DNA of 8,658 nucleotides from Nitrospirota bacterium (lineage in GTDB: Bacteria > Nitrospirota > Nitrospiria > Nitrospirales > NS-4), in NCBI GenBank assembly GCA_005877855.1, contig VBOF01000132.1:1-8658 (forward strand). The letters are read 5' to 3'. The notes beneath the pieces were generated by a model. That model saw only the letters and a list, made by a program, of their open reading frames with translations, ran no database searches and was not told the origin of the DNA. This document shows positions 6,901 to 8,658 of this stretch, piece by piece (within the stretch, counting starts at the first letter, position 1; every line of letters begins with the position of its first letter). Position numbers and translations under genes: made by a program.

Positions 6901-7308
6901 GACGTCGCGCACCGCCTCGCGCTGTACAAGCGCCTGACCGCCAGCGCCCAGATGGGCGACCTCGCGCAACTGCACGGCGAGCTGGTGGACCGCTACGGCG
7001 CGCCACCCGAGCCGGTCGAGCGGCTGTTCGAGGTGATGGAGCTTCGCCTCCTGGCGAAGGCGTTGCGCGTGGCCGCCGTTCGGGTGCGCCCGACGGCCGT
7101 CGCCTTCAGCTTCGACGAGAAGGCCCTTCCCCCGCAGGCCGGCCTCCAGGCGCTCATGGACGAGAATCGTGCGCGGCTGCGCTTTACCACGCCCCATTCG
7201 TTCGAACTCCTCGGAGTGGACTCCGCGTGGAAGGCCGTCTTCCCGGAAATAAAAAGAGTCTTGCACGTCCTTGCCTCGTATGATAAAAAACCGATCGCTT
7301 CCGCCTGA
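3985..7308 (+). CDS. mfd: Transcription-repair coupling factor Mfd
   Basis: This ATP-driven DNA translocase pushes stalled RNA polymerase off template lesions and recruits UvrA for nucleotide excision repair. At 1107 residues it is close to E. coli Mfd (1148). Domains in order: an N-terminal UvrB-like module with a decayed P-loop (GSAKGL, 35-40) and GEYAVRGGIVDLY (180-192); a variable middle; a CarD-like RNA polymerase-interaction domain from about 433 (VGDYVVHVQHGIGRYLGL) to 500; a relay helix around 510-535; the helicase core with Walker A GDVGYGKT (587-594, K593), the DEEQ box (688-691) and QLRGRVGRS (857-865); and the C-terminal TRCF domain (about 955-1060). All translocase motifs look intact. 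Residue 692 is Trp where I recall Arg in most relatives. The ATG shares one base with the preceding stop (TGATG) and has no ribosome binding site of its own, indicating translational coupling. Confidence 0.97.
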   Translation: MSAPTIPADWSALVSPLLVAMEERPQATALVGLFGSAKGLVISALARRLADRKTSVLVVTPTDEDADRLHADVTFFHRLQGAAPDDILLFPDWGVLPDASTPPVEVVGQRMRVLDRLFGADRGLVLIAPVAAFLQRLLPRSLFAEACFSLKQADTIERAHLVTRLLQLGYRQVSVVENPGEYAVRGGIVDLYSTAHEEPRRLDFLGNTIETIRLFDPATQKSSGRAPFLRVLPAREPSVSPVMETLLDYLAAPPVLIADEPTALRKHAEEFQTGGARCLVTIAAIPPGEAGGMSEEGAPVLHFEAHRPQAAGIGVKGRSFTETLTHLETLRAQGPVVIVARSRGQVDRLQALFLEHDLPAEPLGDKPVTPLGAHAPYALVQGELSGGLLGLRGPGDGAAPLPLSIIVEDELFAKGVRHKAPSLSKSAAFLKSLEEVKVGDYVVHVQHGIGRYLGLRRLAVQGFESDYLIVEYAGGDAVYVPLDRLNQIQRYSPSEGHTHKLSHLGGTAWSRTKARVRESIEEMAKDLIAVHATRQARGRPAFSPDSLLSHEFDAAFEYEETADQLRAIEDVRRDLESDQPMDRLICGDVGYGKTEVAMRAAFKAVQDNKQVAVLVPTTLLAQQHFETFTERFAPFPVTVGVVSRLQAPKDLKATLRGVAEGSIDIAIGTHRLLQPDLRFRNLGLVVIDEEQWFGVRHKERLKQLRTQVDVLTLTATPIPRTLQMALSGLRDLSTIETPPPDRLAIRTQVVRFGTGIIREAILRELGRGGQAFFVHNRVQDIERMGAWLKDLVPGARIVVAHGQMDPRPLEGTMLKFHRREVDVLLCTTIIESGLDIPNANTILVNRADTFGLAQLYQLRGRVGRSAHQAYAYFLVAEEDTLTGDAQKRLQAIREFTELGSGFRIAAADLEIRGGGNLLGKEQSGYIDAVGFELYMRMLEQAVHELKGEPVPEEFEPNLQLQVSAYIPDDYVGDVAHRLALYKRLTASAQMGDLAQLHGELVDRYGAPPEPVERLFEVMELRLLAKALRVAAVRVRPTAVAFSFDEKALPPQAGLQALMDENRARLRFTTPHSFELLGVDSAWKAVFPEIKRVLHVLASYDKKPIASA

Positions 7309-7339
7309 GCCGACAGGGGCCTCTCGCGGAATGGCGTGC

Positions 7340-7346
7340 GGGAGGG
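7340..7346 (+). promoter_or_regulatory. Ribosome binding site deciding the start of the lipoprotein PpiC gene
   Basis: GGGAGGG at 7340-7346 is a near-perfect anti-Shine-Dalgarno match. It ends 5 bases before the in-frame TTG at 7352, and its GGAGG core ends 6 bases before it. None of the upstream candidates (TTG 7271, ATG 7331) has a comparable site. Confidence 0.6.
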
Positions 7347-7351
7347 TGCGT

Positions 7352-8245
7352 TTGGACGAATGGCGTAACGGTTTCAAGGCGACGATTGGTCTTGCTCTCC
7401 TCCTCGGCGTAGCCAGCGCCTGCAGCGACAAGCCGGAAGCTTCCTCCAAAGCCCTCGCCATCATCAACGGAAAAGAAATCACGGCCAGCGAGTTCGACCT
7501 CCGGTGGTCCCAGATTCCGGACTACGCCCGGAAGACCTTTGCGGGTCCCGAAGGCCGCAAGAAATTTTTGGAGGAGCTCATCACCCATGAGCTCTTGCTC
7601 CAGGAGGCGAAGAAACGGGGCTTTGATCGCGACCGCCCCTTCTTGGAACGCGTGGAGCGCTTCAGAGAGAGAAGCCTGTTGGAACGCCTGAGGGTTGAAG
7701 AAGTAGACGCCCAGGTGAAGGTCAACCGCGAGGAGGTGAAGGCCTACTATGCCACCAACGCCGCGAATTACACCACGCCCGAAGAACTGCGCGTGAGCCA
7801 CATCCTCGTCAAGACGCAGGAAGAAGCGCTCGACCTCAAGAAACGCCTCGACCAGGGAGAAGACTTCGCCGCGCTGGCCCGGAAGGTGTCACTGGATCTT
7901 TCTACAAGGTACAAAGGCGGCGATTTAGGGTTCATCAAGAAGGGCCAGACGATGCCGCAAATTGAGAAGGCGCTTCTGACCCTCAAGGTCGGTGGAATAA
8001 GCCAGCCGGTCGCCACTTCGTTCGGCTATCACGTCATCAAGCTGGTGGATCGCGCCTCGGGTGCTCCTCTCTCCTTCGAGGACGCCAAGGATCAGGTCCG
8101 GGAAGAGCTTCTCAACGAGAAGAGGCGTAAGCGCTACGAAGACTTTGTGGCATCGCTGCGAGCCAAAGCCAAGCTCCGCGTCGCCGACGTCCCGATGGCG
8201 GCTTCGGAAATTCCCGTGACCGGTCCCGCGGCCGCCACGCCGTAA
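7352..8245 (+). CDS. Lipoprotein peptidyl-prolyl cis-trans isomerase, parvulin (PpiC/PrsA-like) type
   Basis: From TTG 7352 the product has 297 residues. Residues 1-24 form a lipoprotein signal: charged start, hydrophobic core (IGLALLLGV) and a lipobox-like ASAC with the lipidated Cys at 24; Ser at +2 suggests export to the outer membrane if E. coli rules hold. A SurA-like N-terminal helical chaperone region (about 37-140, beginning INGKEITASEFD) precedes one parvulin domain (about 143-235). That domain has the two conserved histidines, SHILVK (H150) and GYHVIKL (H227), and KGGDLGF between them. A charged helix and a Pro/Ala-rich tail follow. It probably isomerises prolyl bonds and assists folding of exported proteins in the periplasm. 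The start is chosen from the ribosome binding site; ATG 7331 would add 7 residues. It lies 43 bases after mfd and 17 before surA, probably in one transcript. Confidence 0.88.
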   Translation: MDEWRNGFKATIGLALLLGVASACSDKPEASSKALAIINGKEITASEFDLRWSQIPDYARKTFAGPEGRKKFLEELITHELLLQEAKKRGFDRDRPFLERVERFRERSLLERLRVEEVDAQVKVNREEVKAYYATNAANYTTPEELRVSHILVKTQEEALDLKKRLDQGEDFAALARKVSLDLSTRYKGGDLGFIKKGQTMPQIEKALLTLKVGGISQPVATSFGYHVIKLVDRASGAPLSFEDAKDQVREELLNEKRRKRYEDFVASLRAKAKLRVADVPMAASEIPVTGPAAATP

Positions 8246-8262
8246 CGCCTCTCCACGCTCGC

Positions 8263-8658
8263 ATGCCAGCGCCTACAGCGCAGAAGGCTTTCGCGGTCCT
8301 GGCCCTGGGGGCCAGCCTGCTCGGCGCTCTGCCGGGCTGGAGCGCCAGCCTCCAGGATCGGATCGTGGCCGTGATCAACACCGAAGTCATCACCCTGAGC
8401 GAGCTGGAGGAGGAAGTCGGCGACATGAAGGTGCAGACCCGCCGACGGTACAGCGGGGCCGAGCTGACTCAGCGCCTCCGTCAGATCGATTACATGGGCC
8501 TGAACCGGATGATCGAGCGCAAGCTCCAGGTGCAGATCGCCAAGCGGCGGGGGATCAAGGTCACGGATGAAGAGGTGAAGGACGCGATCGTCCGCCTGCG
8601 CCGGCTCGGCGAGACGCCCAACGAGAACGACCCCAAAGAGCTGGCACTCATCAAGGAC
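8263..8658 (+). CDS. surA: Periplasmic chaperone SurA, N-terminal part
   Basis: The frame is open from ATG 8263 to the right edge, 132 residues, so the 3' part is missing. Residues 1 to about 28 are a Sec signal peptide (KAFAVLALGASLLGALPGWSA) with cleavage near the SAS. What follows is the SurA N-terminal chaperone domain: DRIVAVINTEVITLSELEEE (31-50), then LRQIDYMGLNRMIERKLQVQIAKRRGIKVTDEEVKDAI, the pattern conserved in SurA proteins. SurA binds unfolded outer-membrane proteins in the periplasm and passes them to the assembly machinery. The parvulin domains should lie beyond the edge, so their number and activity cannot be judged. No typical ribosome binding site precedes the ATG, and no earlier in-frame start exists before the upstream stop. 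Its placement after another parvulin lipoprotein suggests the pair act on overlapping clients. Confidence 0.9.
   Translation, partial: MPAPTAQKAFAVLALGASLLGALPGWSASLQDRIVAVINTEVITLSELEEEVGDMKVQTRRRYSGAELTQRLRQIDYMGLNRMIERKLQVQIAKRRGIKVTDEEVKDAIVRLRRLGETPNENDPKELALIKD

Noticed and set aside
7309..7351. Search for a terminator between mfd and the lipoprotein gene
   Set aside because: No convincing GC-rich hairpin followed by a T-run is present, so read-through from mfd into ppiC and surA is assumed.
6736..7482. 248-residue open frame antisense to the mfd/ppiC junction
   Set aside because: It crosses the boundary between two confident plus-strand genes and shows no recognisable protein features.

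Overview
The window reads as ordinary chromosomal DNA from a GC-rich, Gram-negative (diderm) bacterium. The evidence for an outer membrane is a heptose-1-phosphate adenylyltransferase (LPS core precursor), a lipoprotein parvulin and the periplasmic chaperone SurA. The order hldE C-domain gene, mfd, lipoprotein PpiC, surA resembles what I remember from Nitrospira-type genomes. Assignment to Nitrospirota is an inference from memory and was not tested. No tRNA, rRNA, CRISPR array, insertion sequence, integrase or attachment site is visible, and no stretch over 300 bases lacks a gene.

Left third (1-1981, minus strand): three tightly packed genes that I cannot name. The first (1981 to 1262) has a class I methyltransferase-like motif. 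The second (1269 to 793) overlaps its end in the +1 frame and may be the second half of the same protein. The third (784 to beyond the left edge) is rich in aromatic residues and unrecognised. This cluster is the least explained part of the window.

Middle (1982-3508): a compact divergent promoter region separates that cluster from a plus-strand gene for a TPR protein with seven clear 34-residue repeats. The TPR gene converges, with only 3 bases between stop codons, on a 90-residue minus-strand gene. That small gene has the best sigma70-type promoter and ribosome binding site in the window.

Right part (3509-8658, plus strand): a run of co-directional genes. hldE-type adenylyltransferase overlaps mfd by one base (TGATG). 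mfd is a full-length transcription-repair coupling factor. It is followed by a lipoprotein peptidyl-prolyl isomerase and the 5' part of surA, which leaves the window at the right edge. The last two probably work together in folding outer-membrane proteins. mfd sits between envelope genes, probably through shared transcription and not shared function.
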